Source: Clostridium bovifaecis | GTDB lineage: Bacteria > Bacillota > Clostridia > Clostridiales > Clostridiaceae | Assembly: GCA_009738435.1 (NCBI GenBank) | Contig: CP046522.1 | Location: 1,395,249 to 1,459,248, forward strand | Length of the DNA: 64,000 nt | Reading direction: 5' to 3' | In this document: piece after piece, positions 19,491 through 28,719 of the stretch | How the letters are laid out: each line of letters opens with the position of its first letter | Position numbering within the stretch: position 1 is the first letter of the stretch | Translations under genes and position numbers: made by a program | Notes under the pieces: model-generated | Told to the model about the DNA's origin: nothing | Databases searched by the model: none | What the model saw: the letters and a program-made list of their open reading frames with translations, nothing else

Positions 19491-19829
19491 ATGTCTGTTT
19501 TTGTATCCAATACTTTATATAGTTTTCTAATATCTTTTGGAGTTATTGTAGGGGCAAGTTCTTTTGCAGGAATAGGAGCGTTAATAAATAATCAGCCTCC
19601 TTTAAAGACCATGATAGACTTGGCACAGTCGGTGAAAATATGGGCTGTAGCAACGGCACTTGGAGGAACGTTTTCTTCATTTCAACTATTTGAAGAAGGT
19701 GTTTTTAGGGGAGAAATTGTCTTATTAATTAAACAAATTATATACATTTTATCAGCTTTAATAGGAGCCAATTTAGGGTTAAAGTTTATCAAGTTATTTC
19801 AAAAGTGCGGTGAGTTATGGATAAAATAG
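19491..19829 (+). CDS. ytrH: Sporulation membrane protein YtrH
   Basis: A 112-residue membrane protein with about three hydrophobic helices, matching the YtrH family. In B. subtilis YtrH and YtrI are made under sigma-E in the mother cell and are needed for efficient sporulation. The start is the ATG at 19491 with AAGGTG upstream; an in-frame ATG at 19482 lacks a site. The next gene, ytrI, overlaps its 3' end by 13 bases, so the two are translationally coupled, as in other Firmicutes. Confidence 0.85.
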   Translation: MSVFVSNTLYSFLISFGVIVGASSFAGIGALINNQPPLKTMIDLAQSVKIWAVATALGGTFSSFQLFEEGVFRGEIVLLIKQIIYILSALIGANLGLKFIKLFQKCGELWIK

Positions 19830-20290
19830 AATACAAAGCAAGATACTTCACATTTTTTATATTAGGATTATTTGTAGGTGGAATTTTAGGGGTTATACTT
19901 ATAAATCTCTTAGTAAGCTATAGGGTAGATGGATATATAAAAGAGATTCAGTATTTAAACACTGTAATAGAAGAAGACAATGCACGGCTTGAAAAGCTTG
20001 AAGAAGCTATCCATAAAAAAAGGCTCTTAGTGAAAGAAATAGATGTTGATCTTAAGTTTAAAGAGAAAGACCAAGAAGACGACATAGCAAGAATAACTCT
20101 TCAAAAACATATTAAAGAGAAGCTTAGTGGAATATTGGGGAAAGAGGTTGATAAAATAGATGGAGATATACTATGTGAAATAATAGACAAGAGGATTATG
20201 AAATTAGATGGAAAAGAATATCAGTTAAAGGTTAATAGGATTATGATATCTCAGGAGATAAAATTTTGGGTAGAAGCCAAAGAAATATAA
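19817..20290 (+). CDS. ytrI: Sporulation membrane protein YtrI
   Basis: A 157-residue protein with one N-terminal membrane helix (about residues 11-33) followed by a coiled coil (about residues 40-75) and a small C-terminal domain. It fits YtrI, the partner of YtrH in spore formation, and it overlaps ytrH by 13 bases. The C-terminal part has little sequence signature, so the call depends strongly on the pair context. A large hairpin repeat element starts at its stop codon. Confidence 0.75.
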   Translation: MDKIEYKARYFTFFILGLFVGGILGVILINLLVSYRVDGYIKEIQYLNTVIEEDNARLEKLEEAIHKKRLLVKEIDVDLKFKEKDQEDDIARITLQKHIKEKLSGILGKEVDKIDGDILCEIIDKRIMKLDGKEYQLKVNRIMISQEIKFWVEAKEI

Positions 20291-20449
20291 GAATTTTGCG
20301 AAGCAAAATTCTTAGTGGAGAAGTGGAGGCGCTAAAGCGCAAAGTGGAGGAAGTGGAGAGATACTCTTAATTAAAATTCTTCACTTCCTCCACTCCTCCA
20401 CTGCCTTTCAAGGCTTCTCCACTGAAATAAATTGCTTCGCAAAATATTT
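20289..20449. repeat. Large hairpin element A with iterated GTGGAG arms
   Basis: Begins with the palindrome AAGAATTTTGCGAAGCAAAATTCTT, then an arm of repeated AGTGGAG words with an inner palindrome GCGCTAAAGCGC at 20329-20340, then a short spacer, then the reverse-complement arm (CTTCACTTCCTCCACTCCTCCACT...CTCCACT). It ends with a second, partial palindrome near 20430-20449. The whole can fold into one long stem. It lies between convergent genes ytrI and the aminotransferase. Confidence 0.75.
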
Positions 20450-21799
20450 CTATTCTTCAGCTATTGGTCTAAAATAAATGTTATCTTTTAGGGGTTTATA
20501 TTTTTGGATATATCCTTTTCTATCAGATACAATTTTTCTAAGTAGCGATATTAAGACATCAATTTCACGTTTGGTGTTATATATCCCAAAGCTTATCCGT
20601 ACCATGCCGGGTTCATGGCTCCCAGTTTTTACTCTCTCTTCGACTTCTTTCTTAGACATCTTTAATAGTTTTTGCACATAAGGCTGGGCGCAGAAGCAGC
20701 CATTTCTAACAGCTATGCCACCTTCATAAGATAAAATTTTAGCTACTATCTCATGATTTATTCCATCAATATTGAAAGAAATAGTTCCTATGCGCTGGTT
20801 AGAATTCATTCCATCACAGTAAATTTTTAGGTTAGGAATTTTACTTAGAGCTTTTAGAGCGTATTGAGTTAAGGTATTTTCGTGCCTTTCTATGTTGTCC
20901 ATACCTAACAAAGATAAAGTTTCAATAGCAGATGCTAGAGCTACAACACCAACTACATTAGGGGATCCAGATTCATCTTTATGAGGAGTGTCAAACCATT
21001 TAACATAATCATGAGTTACGATATCTACAGTTCCTCCACCTGGATAGTCAGGAGGTACATCTCTGAAGTCATCCTTAGGACCTATGAGCACTCCTACACC
21101 AAAAGGAGCATACATTTTGTGAGCCGAAAAAGTTAGATAGTCTATGTGCTCCGTAGAATTTATAGGCTTCATATTTACTGGAGAATGGGGAACCAGTTGT
21201 GCTCCATCTACTAAAATTTTTGCTCCGTATTCGTGAGCAAGCTTTGCCGCTTCATGAATTGGATTTTTATAACCAGTTATATTTGATGCTCCAGTAAGTG
21301 TAACTAATTTAACTTTACCATTGTACATTTCTAACTTTTTCTTTAGGTCTTCAAGAGAAAGCCTGCCACATTCGTCTACGGCAATGTAGTCTATATTATA
21401 TTTTCTCCAGGGTAAATCATTAGAATGATGTTCCATGTCTGTAGATAAAACTACGTAATCCTTGTATTTTTCATAGAGCATATTGGATAGTTTATTGATA
21501 GCTTCTGTAGTATTCTTTACGAATATTACTGTATTGTGTTTCGGGTCTGCGGCTACAAACTTTGAAACAATATTCCTGCAGTCTTCATATAATTTAGTAG
21601 ATAGTTGGGATTTGTATCCAAAGCCTCTATGAACAGAGGAGTATAATGGAAGAAATTTCATAACTTCATCTACTACAGTGATAAGGGGCGGAGTTGTAGC
21701 AGCATTATCAAAATTTATAGCTTGACCATAATTTCCATTGATCAAAGGAACCCTTGTATTAACACCTACTACCAATTTTCTGTAGGAGGAAAAATTCAT
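20450..21799 (-). CDS. Class V aminotransferase / cysteine desulfurase-like PLP enzyme
   Basis: A 449-residue PLP enzyme of the NifS/SufS/Csd fold. The PLP lysine is in LTFSAHKMYAPFG, and a Cys that could carry persulfide is in the RNGCFCAQPY segment near the C-terminus. The N-terminal INFDNAATTPP motif is typical. No iscU, suf or thiI gene adjoins, so the true role (cysteine desulfurase, selenocysteine lyase or another lyase) cannot be read from context. The start is the ATG whose complement ends at 21799, with a TTGGAG site; translating from the upstream TTG would add five residues with no site. Confidence 0.88.
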   Translation of the reverse strand: MNFSSYRKLVVGVNTRVPLINGNYGQAINFDNAATTPPLITVVDEVMKFLPLYSSVHRGFGYKSQLSTKLYEDCRNIVSKFVAADPKHNTVIFVKNTTEAINKLSNMLYEKYKDYVVLSTDMEHHSNDLPWRKYNIDYIAVDECGRLSLEDLKKKLEMYNGKVKLVTLTGASNITGYKNPIHEAAKLAHEYGAKILVDGAQLVPHSPVNMKPINSTEHIDYLTFSAHKMYAPFGVGVLIGPKDDFRDVPPDYPGGGTVDIVTHDYVKWFDTPHKDESGSPNVVGVVALASAIETLSLLGMDNIERHENTLTQYALKALSKIPNLKIYCDGMNSNQRIGTISFNIDGINHEIVAKILSYEGGIAVRNGCFCAQPYVQKLLKMSKKEVEERVKTGSHEPGMVRISFGIYNTKREIDVLISLLRKIVSDRKGYIQKYKPLKDNIYFRPIAEE

Positions 21800-22015
21800 A
21801 TAATCACACTCCAAGTAGTAATCTTAATTATAGTCTATTAATGTAAAAGGAAAAGTGTGTTATAAATATAGTAAAAATAATAGCATATGATTTTAATGGT
21901 AATTGTTTATTAATAATTTCTTTTTCTAAATAAATTGCTAAAATATTATATATAAGATATGATATACTGGAATTACAAAAATTCTGACTAATATAAAGAT
22001 ACGGAGATGATTTAT

Positions 22016-24282
22016 ATGCAGATGTGTTCTATTTGTAAAAAAATATAGCTACAATATATACAGCCAAGGTTGAGGATGGGAAATCTAAGATGGTAGGAGT
22101 ATGCCTAGAATGTGCCAAAAAGATGGGTATTCCTATTATGGATCAATTGATGAAGCAAGTTGGTGTAAATCCAGAGGATATGGAGAATTTAACCGAACAG
22201 GTTAATAATATGCTTCAAGACTCAAATATAGAGGAACTAGGAGATAGTAACTTTTTTACTAACTTCCTAAATGGAATTTTCCCAGCAGATAAAGATTCTG
22301 GTTTTCAAGAAGAGAAAGAAGATCCTTTTAAGTCAGAAGAACAATCTAATGTTAAAACTAAAAGTAGTCTATTTAAAAAGAAAAGAAAATATTTGGATAT
22401 GTATGGTACAAATCTAACTAAGAAGGCTGAGAATAATAAAGTAGACAGAGTTGTTGGAAGAAATAGAGAAATTGACAGAGTGATACAAATTCTTAATAGA
22501 AGAACTAAAAACAATCCTATATTGATAGGAGAGCCAGGAGTAGGTAAAACAGCCATTGCAGAAGGATTGGCTGTGAGAATTGCAGAAAGACAAGTGCCTG
22601 CAAAGTTATTTGATGCTGAAGTATATCTTCTAGATTTAACAGCTATTGTAGCAGGAACCCAGTTTAGAGGACAATTTGAAGGAAGAATGAAGTCAATCAT
22701 AGACGAAGCCAAGAAGAGCGGTAATATTATACTAGTTATTGATGAAGTTCACAATATAATTGGAGCAGGAGAAGCTCAAGGTGGGGCCATGAATGCAGCA
22801 AATATTCTAAAGCCTGCTCTTGCAAGAGGAGAAATACAGGTAATAGGAGCAACTACCCTAGAAGAATATAGAAAGCATATAGAAAAAGATTCAGCACTAG
22901 AGAGGAGATTTCAACCTATCTTAGTAGAAGAACCTACCATAGATGAGACAATAGAAATACTAAAGGGCATCAAAAGTTATTATGAGGAATATCATCAAGT
23001 AAAAATATCTGATGAGGTAATTGCAACTGCTGTAAATTTATCAGAAAGATATATAAGCGATCGATTTCTTCCAGATAAGGCCATAGATGTAATTGATGAA
23101 GCAAGTTCTAGGGCTAACCTGAAGAATAAAGGGCTTGTAGAATTAAAGGCTTTAGAAGAAGAGTTAAAGGAAGTTCAAGTTAAAAAGCAAGAAGCTGCAG
23201 ACAATGATGATTATGCAAAAGCAGCGGATTATAAAGTTGAGGAATGTAGAATACAAGATAGAATAAAGGAAATTGAAAAAGAATGTAAGGAAGTTAAATT
23301 GACTATTGAAGATATCGCTTTTGTAATAGAAGCTTGGACTAAAATTCCTGTCCAAAGGATTACAGAAGAAGAAGGGGAAAAGCTTTTAAATTTAGAGGAA
23401 AAACTTCATAAAAGAGTTATAGGACAGAATAAAGCTATTACAATATTGTCTAGAGCAATCCGCCGAAATAGGCTTGGCTTTAGGAAAAAGAGAAAGCCAT
23501 CCTCGTTTATCTTTGTTGGACCTACTGGAGTGGGAAAAACAGAACTAGTTAAAGCTCTCGCCTCTGAACTCTTCGGCAGTGAAGAAGCCTTAATTAGAAT
23601 AGATATGTCTGAATATATGGAAAAACACACAGTATCTAAATTGATTGGAGCCCCTCCAGGCTATGTGGGATACGACGAAGGAGGCCAATTGACAGAAAGG
23701 GTGAGAAGAAAGCCTTACTCTGTAATTCTTCTAGATGAAATTGAAAAGGCCCATCCAGATGTATTCAATATGCTGCTTCAAATTCTTGAGGATGGAAGGC
23801 TAACTGACAGTCAAGGAAGAACAGTTTCTTTCGAAAACACAGTTATAATAATGACATCTAATGCAGGAACTCACTTTAAATCTGATGGTATTGGTTTTGG
23901 AAAAGATGGTTACAATGCTTTGGAAAGCCGTGTAAAAGAAGCGCTAAAGGAAGTATTTAGGCCAGAGTTTTTAAATAGAGTAGATGATATAATAGTATTC
24001 AAGTCTTTAACTAAAGAAGAACTTCATAAGATAATTGACCTTATGCTTCAGGAAGTAAAGGATGAGGTTAGGGAAAGAAAGATAACTTTAGAAATATCGA
24101 ATGAAGTTAAGGATTTTATATTGGAAAAGGGATATGATAATAAATATGGTGCTAGACCTTTAAGAAGAGCAATTCAAAGACACATTGAGGATGAAATTGC
24201 TGAACAATATCTACAGAAAAAATTTGGAGAAGGCTCACATATAAAGGTAAAGGTGGAAGATGGGAAAGTCATTTTAGAATAA
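22016..24282 (+). CDS. clpE: ClpE-type Clp ATPase with an N-terminal frameshift
   Basis: An unfoldase of the Clp/Hsp100 class. The uninterrupted frame from 22090 gives 730 residues; the restored gene from the ATG at 22016 (good GGAGATGA site) would give 755. The missing bit is a zinc-finger half: CSIC upstream and CLEC downstream of an A7 run at 22037-22043 that needs one more A. Visible parts are: zinc finger, linker, AAA-1 with GEPGVGKT and VIDEVHNIIGAG, a UVR-like coiled middle domain, AAA-2 with GPTGVGKTE and LLDEIEKAHPDV, and a C-terminal D2 small domain. No Clp_N repeat domain is present. This architecture matches ClpE, which with ClpP degrades damaged proteins. Whether the frameshift is real is doubtful. 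Confidence 0.88.
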
Positions 24283-24420
24283 AATTGCGACGCAGCTCTA
24301 GAAGCAATCGCTAGTCTCTAATCCCTAATCGCTAACATTTGAATCATTGATTTATCCAATAGCGACTAGTGATTAGTGATTAGTGATTAAGAAGAAAATT
24401 GTATCGCAATTTTCTTAAGA
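24283..24420. repeat. Hairpin element D with iterated AGTGATT arms
   Basis: Starts with a half palindrome AAAATTGCGACGC directly at the clpE stop codon. An arm of CTAGTCTCTAATCCCTAATCGCT follows, then a spacer, then the complementary arm with AGTGATT three times. It ends with the palindrome AAGAAAATTGTATCGCAATTTTCTT. The following AAGAGGTG is the ribosome binding site of the SDR gene at 24431. Confidence 0.7.
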
Positions 24421-24430
24421 GGTGATATAA

Positions 24431-25105
24431 TTGGAGATACATAATAAAAAGATAGTGCTGATAACTGGAGCAGGAAGTGGGCTTGGAGAAGAATTGGCAA
24501 GGTGTTACTGCGAGGAAGGTAAACATATAGTATTAGTTGGAAGAAATAAAGAAAAGCTGAGGAATGTAGCAGAAATAATAAATAAGCTAGGAGGCTCTGC
24601 TGATTGCGTAACTTGTGATATAAGCAATTATGATTCGGTTAAGAGTTTAGTAGAATACATATCAGGAAAGTATAAAAGTATAGATTACTTAATAAATAAT
24701 GCGGGCATAGGTTACTTTGGACCTTTAGAGAAGATAACTATTGAAGAGGTAAATGCTATGTTAGATGTAAATGTTAAAGGAACTATAATAGTGACTCAAG
24801 GACTAATTCCATATGTAAAAGATAGGATATTAAATATAATATCTACTGCAGGGTTAAGGGGAAAGATAAATGAATCTGTGTATGCAGCTAGCAAGTATGC
24901 AATTAGAGGATTTACAGAAAGTCTGCAAAAAGAATTTGCAGATAAAAATTTGAAGATAACAGCAGTATATATGGGAGGTATGGACACACCGTTTTGGGAA
25001 AATTCTACCCATATAAAAGATAAAAGCAGATTAAGGTCTCCAGAAAGTGTAGCGAGAGAAATAAAGGCTAAAGATGATGGAAGAGAAGAAATACATATTG
25101 AATAA
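24431..25105 (+). CDS. SDR family NAD(P)-dependent oxidoreductase
   Basis: A 224-residue classical SDR: glycine motif TGAGSGLGEE near residue 13, NNAG near residue 90, Ser in the IISTAG segment, and a YAASK active-site Tyr/Lys pair near residue 152. The start is TTG preceded by AAGAGGTG at 7 nt. The substrate is unknown. It is 163 bases upstream of a second, only distantly similar SDR, separated by hairpin element B. Confidence 0.88.
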   Translation: MEIHNKKIVLITGAGSGLGEELARCYCEEGKHIVLVGRNKEKLRNVAEIINKLGGSADCVTCDISNYDSVKSLVEYISGKYKSIDYLINNAGIGYFGPLEKITIEEVNAMLDVNVKGTIIVTQGLIPYVKDRILNIISTAGLRGKINESVYAASKYAIRGFTESLQKEFADKNLKITAVYMGGMDTPFWENSTHIKDKSRLRSPESVAREIKAKDDGREEIHIE

Positions 25106-25107
25106 TA

Positions 25108-25257
25108 GAAATATTTTGCGATGCAATATTTCAGTGGAGTAGTGGAGATAGTGGAGTAGTGGAGAACTTTAAATGATAGTAGCTCTCCGCTTCCTCCACT
25201 TTGCGCTTTAGCGCCTCCACCTCGCTGCTAAGAATTTTGTGACGAAAAATCCTTAAG
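25108..25257. repeat. Large hairpin element B with iterated GTGGAG arms
   Basis: Palindrome GAAATATTTTGCGATGCAATATTTC, then AGTGGAG words (four copies), a 20-base spacer, the complementary arm CTCTCCGCTTCCTCCAC, the palindrome GCGCTTTAGCGC at 25203-25214 and CCTCCACC, then a degenerate palindrome AAGAATTTTGTGACG near the end. Its order is the reverse of element A. It ends at the AAGAGGTG site of the next gene. Confidence 0.75.
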
Positions 25258-25268
25258 AGGTGAAATAT

Positions 25269-26078
25269 ATGGGTGTACAGAATAAGGAGACAGCATTGAT
25301 AACTGGTGCATCAAGTGGAATAGGGTATGAGCTTAGTAAGCTGTTTGCAGAGCACAGATATAACCTTGTACTGGTAGCTAGAAATATAAAAAGATTAAGT
25401 GAGCTTTCTAAAGAACTAATAGAAAACTTCGGTATATGTGTCAAAATTATACAGAAAGATTTATCCTTAACATGTTCAGCTGAAGAAATATTTTATGAAG
25501 TTGAAAGCTCTAATATACAAATTGATATTTTAGTAAATAATGCAGGTACTGGAGCTAATGGATTATTTCATGAGATTGACTATAAAAAAGATATAGAAAT
25601 GATTAATTTGAACATAGCTTCATTGACTATTTTGACAAAGTTATTCTCAAAAAAAATGGTGAAAAGAAAAAAGGGAAAAATATTAAATGTAGCATCCACA
25701 GGTTCGTATCAGCCAGGACCGTACATTGCTGTGTACTATGCAACAAAGGCATATGTATTATCTTTTTCAGAGGCTATCACTAATGAATTAAAGAGTTACG
25801 GGATAAGTGTAACAACCTTGTGTCCAGGAGCAACAAAAACTGAGTTTTCAAAAAGAGCTGGAAAAGCCGATTTAAAGATAGCTATGGATGCAAAAACTGT
25901 AGCAATGGCTGCTTATGATGGATTGATGAGAAATAAGAGGTTAGTAATACCAGGGTGGAGAAATAAATTAGCTGTATCTATTTCAAAACTATTTCCCGGG
26001 AATGTTTCGGCAAAGGCAGTTAGAGAAATCCAGCAGCAATTAACAGAGCAAGCTATGAAGGAGAAAAGGCTAGGGTAG
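25269..26078 (+). CDS. SDR family oxidoreductase (DltE-like)
   Basis: A 269-residue SDR. Cofactor motif TGASSGIGYE starts near residue 13, NNAGTG near residue 91, Ser in NVASTG and the active site Tyr/Lys pair in YYATKAYV near residue 160. The C-terminal LVIPGWRNKL segment and the following amphipathic helix resemble the DltE/YqjQ group of SDRs. Function is unknown beyond NAD(P)-dependent oxidoreduction. The ATG at 25269 is preceded by AAGAGG; a GTG at 25260 would overlap this site. Confidence 0.88.
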   Translation: MGVQNKETALITGASSGIGYELSKLFAEHRYNLVLVARNIKRLSELSKELIENFGICVKIIQKDLSLTCSAEEIFYEVESSNIQIDILVNNAGTGANGLFHEIDYKKDIEMINLNIASLTILTKLFSKKMVKRKKGKILNVASTGSYQPGPYIAVYYATKAYVLSFSEAITNELKSYGISVTTLCPGATKTEFSKRAGKADLKIAMDAKTVAMAAYDGLMRNKRLVIPGWRNKLAVSISKLFPGNVSAKAVREIQQQLTEQAMKEKRLG

Positions 26079-26178
26079 TAACAGCTATGGATTAAGGAAG
26101 CCAGAAATAAAAATGTTTTATAATAATTAATTCATACAGTTCTATCATATGAATTACATATAAGTACTTTATGAAAGG

Positions 26179-26352
26179 GTGTTTTGTCTGGATGCTTTTG
26201 GAAGAGGATGCTTGTACTGCATTCTTGGTGTAGTAGTCTTGTTTATCTTAGCTTTTATTACGCAAAGTACAATTAGCATACCTTGGTTTATATTTATACC
26301 GCTAGTAGTACTTGCCTTCTATGCAGCTGCTAAAAAGACAAAAGATAAATAA
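26179..26352 (+). CDS. Small membrane protein
   Basis: An open frame of 54-57 codons. The start is uncertain: GTG at 26179 or, more plausibly by spacing, CTG at 26188 after AAAGGGTG. The peptide begins FGRGCLYCILGVVVLFILAF, has a second hydrophobic stretch around PWFIFIPLVVLAFY, and ends with a basic AAAKKTKDK tail. It would span the membrane twice. Function unknown; short two-helix proteins of this style are frequent in clostridia. Confidence 0.5.
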   Translation: MFCLDAFGRGCLYCILGVVVLFILAFITQSTISIPWFIFIPLVVLAFYAAAKKTKDK

Positions 26353-26397
26353 TTGATGACAACTCCTGTGATTTGAGAGTACTGACTGCTGGTAAGA

Positions 26398-26418
26398 GGA
26401 AATTGCTATGCAATTTCC
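26398..26418. repeat. Palindrome of the GAAAATTGC family
   Basis: GGAAATTGC-TAT-GCAATTTCC, a perfect short palindrome between the small membrane protein and the acetyltransferase. It could act as terminator for the former; the T tract is interrupted. Confidence 0.6.
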
Positions 26419-26505
26419 CTTTACTTTTATTATTAAAGAGACTGTGTGATATAATACCAATTAGAATTAAGATTATAAAAAAATATTAAAGCGGGGTTAA
26501 GGTTG

Positions 26506-27039
26506 ATGGGAAAAATATTAAATACACATATAGAGGGCTATAGCTTGAGAATTGCAGAAGAAAAGGATGTACCTTTGATTCTAAGCTTTATTAAAGAATT
26601 AGCAAGTTATGAAAAGATGCTTGAGGAAGTAGTTGCAACGGAGAGTATATTAAAAGGTTCCTTGTTTGATACAAAGGCTGCTGAAGTTATTATTGGAGAA
26701 TATGAAGAAGAACCTGTAAGTTTTGCATTATTTTTTCATAACTTTTCAACCTTCTTAGGAAAACCAGGACTTTATTTAGAAGATTTATACGTAAAACCTG
26801 AAGCAAGGGGAAAAGGGCTAGGTAAAACATTGCTAACATATTTAGCTAGCTTAGCTAAAGAAAGAGGCTGTGGACGCTTTGATTGGAGCTGCCTTGACTG
26901 GAATGACTCATCAATCAAGTTTTATAGACAAATGGGAGCAAAGCCGCTAGATGAGTGGACAGGATATAGGCTAACTGGTGAATCGTTAGAAAATGCTGCA
27001 AAGGAATTTTTAATAACAAATAAGCTAAAAAATATATAG
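26506..27039 (+). CDS. GNAT family N-acetyltransferase
   Basis: A 177-residue acyltransferase of the GNAT fold. The acetyl-CoA loop is visible as VKPEARGKGLGKTLL around residues 104-118, preceded by the LYLEDLYV strand, and the WNDSSIKFYRQMGA motif near residue 140 is typical of the spermine/diamine acetyltransferase-like group. Transfers acetyl from acetyl-CoA to an amine; substrate unknown. The ATG at 26506 is preferred over the TTG just before it. It is the first of three successive GNAT genes on the plus strand. Confidence 0.9.
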   Translation: MGKILNTHIEGYSLRIAEEKDVPLILSFIKELASYEKMLEEVVATESILKGSLFDTKAAEVIIGEYEEEPVSFALFFHNFSTFLGKPGLYLEDLYVKPEARGKGLGKTLLTYLASLAKERGCGRFDWSCLDWNDSSIKFYRQMGAKPLDEWTGYRLTGESLENAAKEFLITNKLKNI

Positions 27040-27094
27040 TTTACATAAAGCTTAGAGCTTAATGAATAGTTACTATTAAAATGGGGGATTTTCA

Positions 27095-27550
27095 ATGAAT
27101 TGGTATGTAAAGACATTTAATGAACTCACTGTAAGTGAATTGTATAGCATTTTAAAAGAAAGAGTAGGTGTATTTGTGGTGGAACAAACATGTCCCTATC
27201 CAGAGTGCGATGGAAAGGATAATAAATGCTTTCATTTGTTTGCTGAAGAAAATAATGAAGTAATAGCCTATTTACGAATCCTACCTCCAGGAGTTTCTTA
27301 TGATGAAGCAGCTCTTGGTAGAGTGTTAGTTAAAGAAGGATATAGAAGGAAAGGCTTAGCTATAGAAATGATAAATAGAGCTATTAAGTTTATTGAAGAG
27401 GAAATGAAATTAAAAAAAATAAAAATCTCTGCACAGCAGTATCTTATTGACTTCTATGAAAGCTTTGGATTTAAGGTGTTTTCAGAAGGATACCTAGAAG
27501 ATGGAATACCACATATTGATATGATATATGAAAAACAAGCTAGAAGTTAG
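27095..27550 (+). CDS. elaA: GNAT family acetyltransferase, ElaA type
   Basis: A 151-residue GNAT enzyme matching the ElaA group, with an N-terminal ILKERVGVFVVEQTCPYPECDG signature near residues 20-40. The acetyl-CoA loop EGYRRKGLAIEMI and a C-terminal FYESFGFKV motif are present. Function in cells is unclear. It lies 55 bases after the preceding GNAT gene with its own GGGGG site. Confidence 0.88.
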   Translation: MNWYVKTFNELTVSELYSILKERVGVFVVEQTCPYPECDGKDNKCFHLFAEENNEVIAYLRILPPGVSYDEAALGRVLVKEGYRRKGLAIEMINRAIKFIEEEMKLKKIKISAQQYLIDFYESFGFKVFSEGYLEDGIPHIDMIYEKQARS

Positions 27551-27624
27551 AAGTGTAAGTTGAGAAATTATTAGTTAATATATCAGTAGCTAGAAATTAA
27601 TAGTTTAATATAGGAGCATAGTAT

Positions 27625-28080
27625 ATGGCGATAAAAAAGTTGAATATTATGGAGGATAATATAGCTGAGCAAATAGTAAATCTGCAGCAAAAATCTTATA
27701 AAATAGAAGCTGAGATTATTGGATTTTACGAAATACCTACTCTGAAAGATAATCTCTCTTCAATTCAAAGATGCAATGAAACTTTTTATGGTTATTTTAT
27801 CGAAAATACACTAGCGGGATTAATAGCCTTTGAGGTACAAGGAGACATTTTGGATATTTGTAGGGTTGCAGTTCATCCAGATTACTTTAGAAGAGGTATA
27901 GGAAACAAGCTTATAAGATTTATTGAAGAGCTGAACAAAGACTTTAAAATGTTAACTATTTCAACTGGATTAAAAAATCAACCAGCTATTGAGTTATATC
28001 TAAAGAATGGTTTTATTAAAACAGACATTATAAAAGTTGAAGAAGGGTTATCATTAATAAAATTAAAGAAATCAAGATAA
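27625..28080 (+). CDS. GNAT family N-acetyltransferase
   Basis: A 151-residue GNAT protein. The core V-strand and acetyl-CoA loop are visible as AVHPDYFRRGIGNKLI (about residues 88-103), and LYLKNGFIKT lies near residue 130. The N-terminal region is divergent, so the substrate cannot be guessed. It is 74 bases downstream of elaA, the gap carrying AGTTAGAAGT-type words, and ends at a strong bidirectional terminator shared with the EIIA gene. Confidence 0.85.
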   Translation: MAIKKLNIMEDNIAEQIVNLQQKSYKIEAEIIGFYEIPTLKDNLSSIQRCNETFYGYFIENTLAGLIAFEVQGDILDICRVAVHPDYFRRGIGNKLIRFIEELNKDFKMLTISTGLKNQPAIELYLKNGFIKTDIIKVEEGLSLIKLKKSR

Positions 28081-28084
28081 ACAG

Positions 28085-28126
28085 TTCCTTAAAATAAACC
28101 AAATGATATAGGTTTATTTTAAGGAA
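28085..28126. terminator. Bidirectional rho-independent terminator
   Basis: Perfect 16-bp arms TTCCTTAAAATAAACC and complement around a 10-base loop. It separates the convergent GNAT (+) and PTS EIIA (-) genes. Confidence 0.85.
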
Positions 28127-28132
28127 TTAACT

Positions 28133-28651
28133 TTACTTAATAATTGAAACTACTCCACTTTCACCACGCTTAACCTTTCGGCCAGCATTTACTAATACTT
28201 TTTTTCCTTCGGAAAGATTAGTAAATACGATTGGAGTTATAACAGAGGGAACATTTCCCTTAACTTGCTCTAAGTTAACTCTTAAGAGAGGTTGACCAGC
28301 TTTTATTTTATCTCCATCTTTGACAAGAGCTTCGAAACCTTCTCCTTGAAGATTTACTGTATCTAAGCCGAAATGAACTAGTAATTCAAGTCCGTTATTC
28401 GCGATTATTCCAATGGCATGCTTAGTTGGAAATATAGATGATATTGTACCGGTTACAGGTGATACAACATCACCATTATCAGGTTCTATTGCAAAACCAT
28501 CTCCCATCATTTTTTGAGAAAACACGGCATCAGGTACAGAAGATATGTCTAGTATTGTTCCGTCAAGGGGAGATACTATTGTATTATCATCTACCAAGTT
28601 TTGTTTTATATTTTCATCTTTTTTAAAAGCACCAAATAATTTTCTAAACAT
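28133..28651 (-). CDS. crr: PTS glucose-type EIIA component
   Basis: A 172-residue free-standing EIIA of the glucose family, which receives phosphate from HPr and passes it to a sugar-specific EIIB. The phosphorylated His93 is in VHFGLDT and the supporting His78 in KHAIG. The N-terminal amphipathic leader MFRKLFGAFKK is also typical. It has no linked EIIBC genes or HPr, so it presumably serves permeases elsewhere, as in the Crr arrangement. An unusual inverted repeat lies in its 5' region. Confidence 0.92.
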   Translation of the reverse strand: MFRKLFGAFKKDENIKQNLVDDNTIVSPLDGTILDISSVPDAVFSQKMMGDGFAIEPDNGDVVSPVTGTISSIFPTKHAIGIIANNGLELLVHFGLDTVNLQGEGFEALVKDGDKIKAGQPLLRVNLEQVKGNVPSVITPIVFTNLSEGKKVLVNAGRKVKRGESGVVSIIK

Positions 28652-28676
28652 TGCTAATCTCCTTTCTTATTCAACG

Positions 28677-28719
28677 CACTTTTGTAACCTAGGTTAGCGC
28701 AAATTATGCTACAAAAGTG
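28677..28719 (-). promoter_or_regulatory. Inverted repeat in the 5' region of the EIIA gene
   Basis: Perfect 10-bp arms CACTTTTGTA/TACAAAAGTG enclosing a second palindrome TAACCTAGGTTA. It lies 26 bases upstream of the start codon and before its GGAG site. It may be a protein operator or an mRNA stem; no T tract follows, so it is not a terminator. Confidence 0.45.

Noticed and set aside
20314..20420. A CRISPR-like array in the GTGGAG region
   Set aside because: The words are only 6-7 bases, the spacers are irregular and there are no cas genes; the arms pair with each other as one hairpin.
24431..26078. Tandem duplication of the two SDR genes
   Set aside because: Apart from the SDR core motifs the two proteins differ clearly in sequence and length, so recent duplication is not supported.
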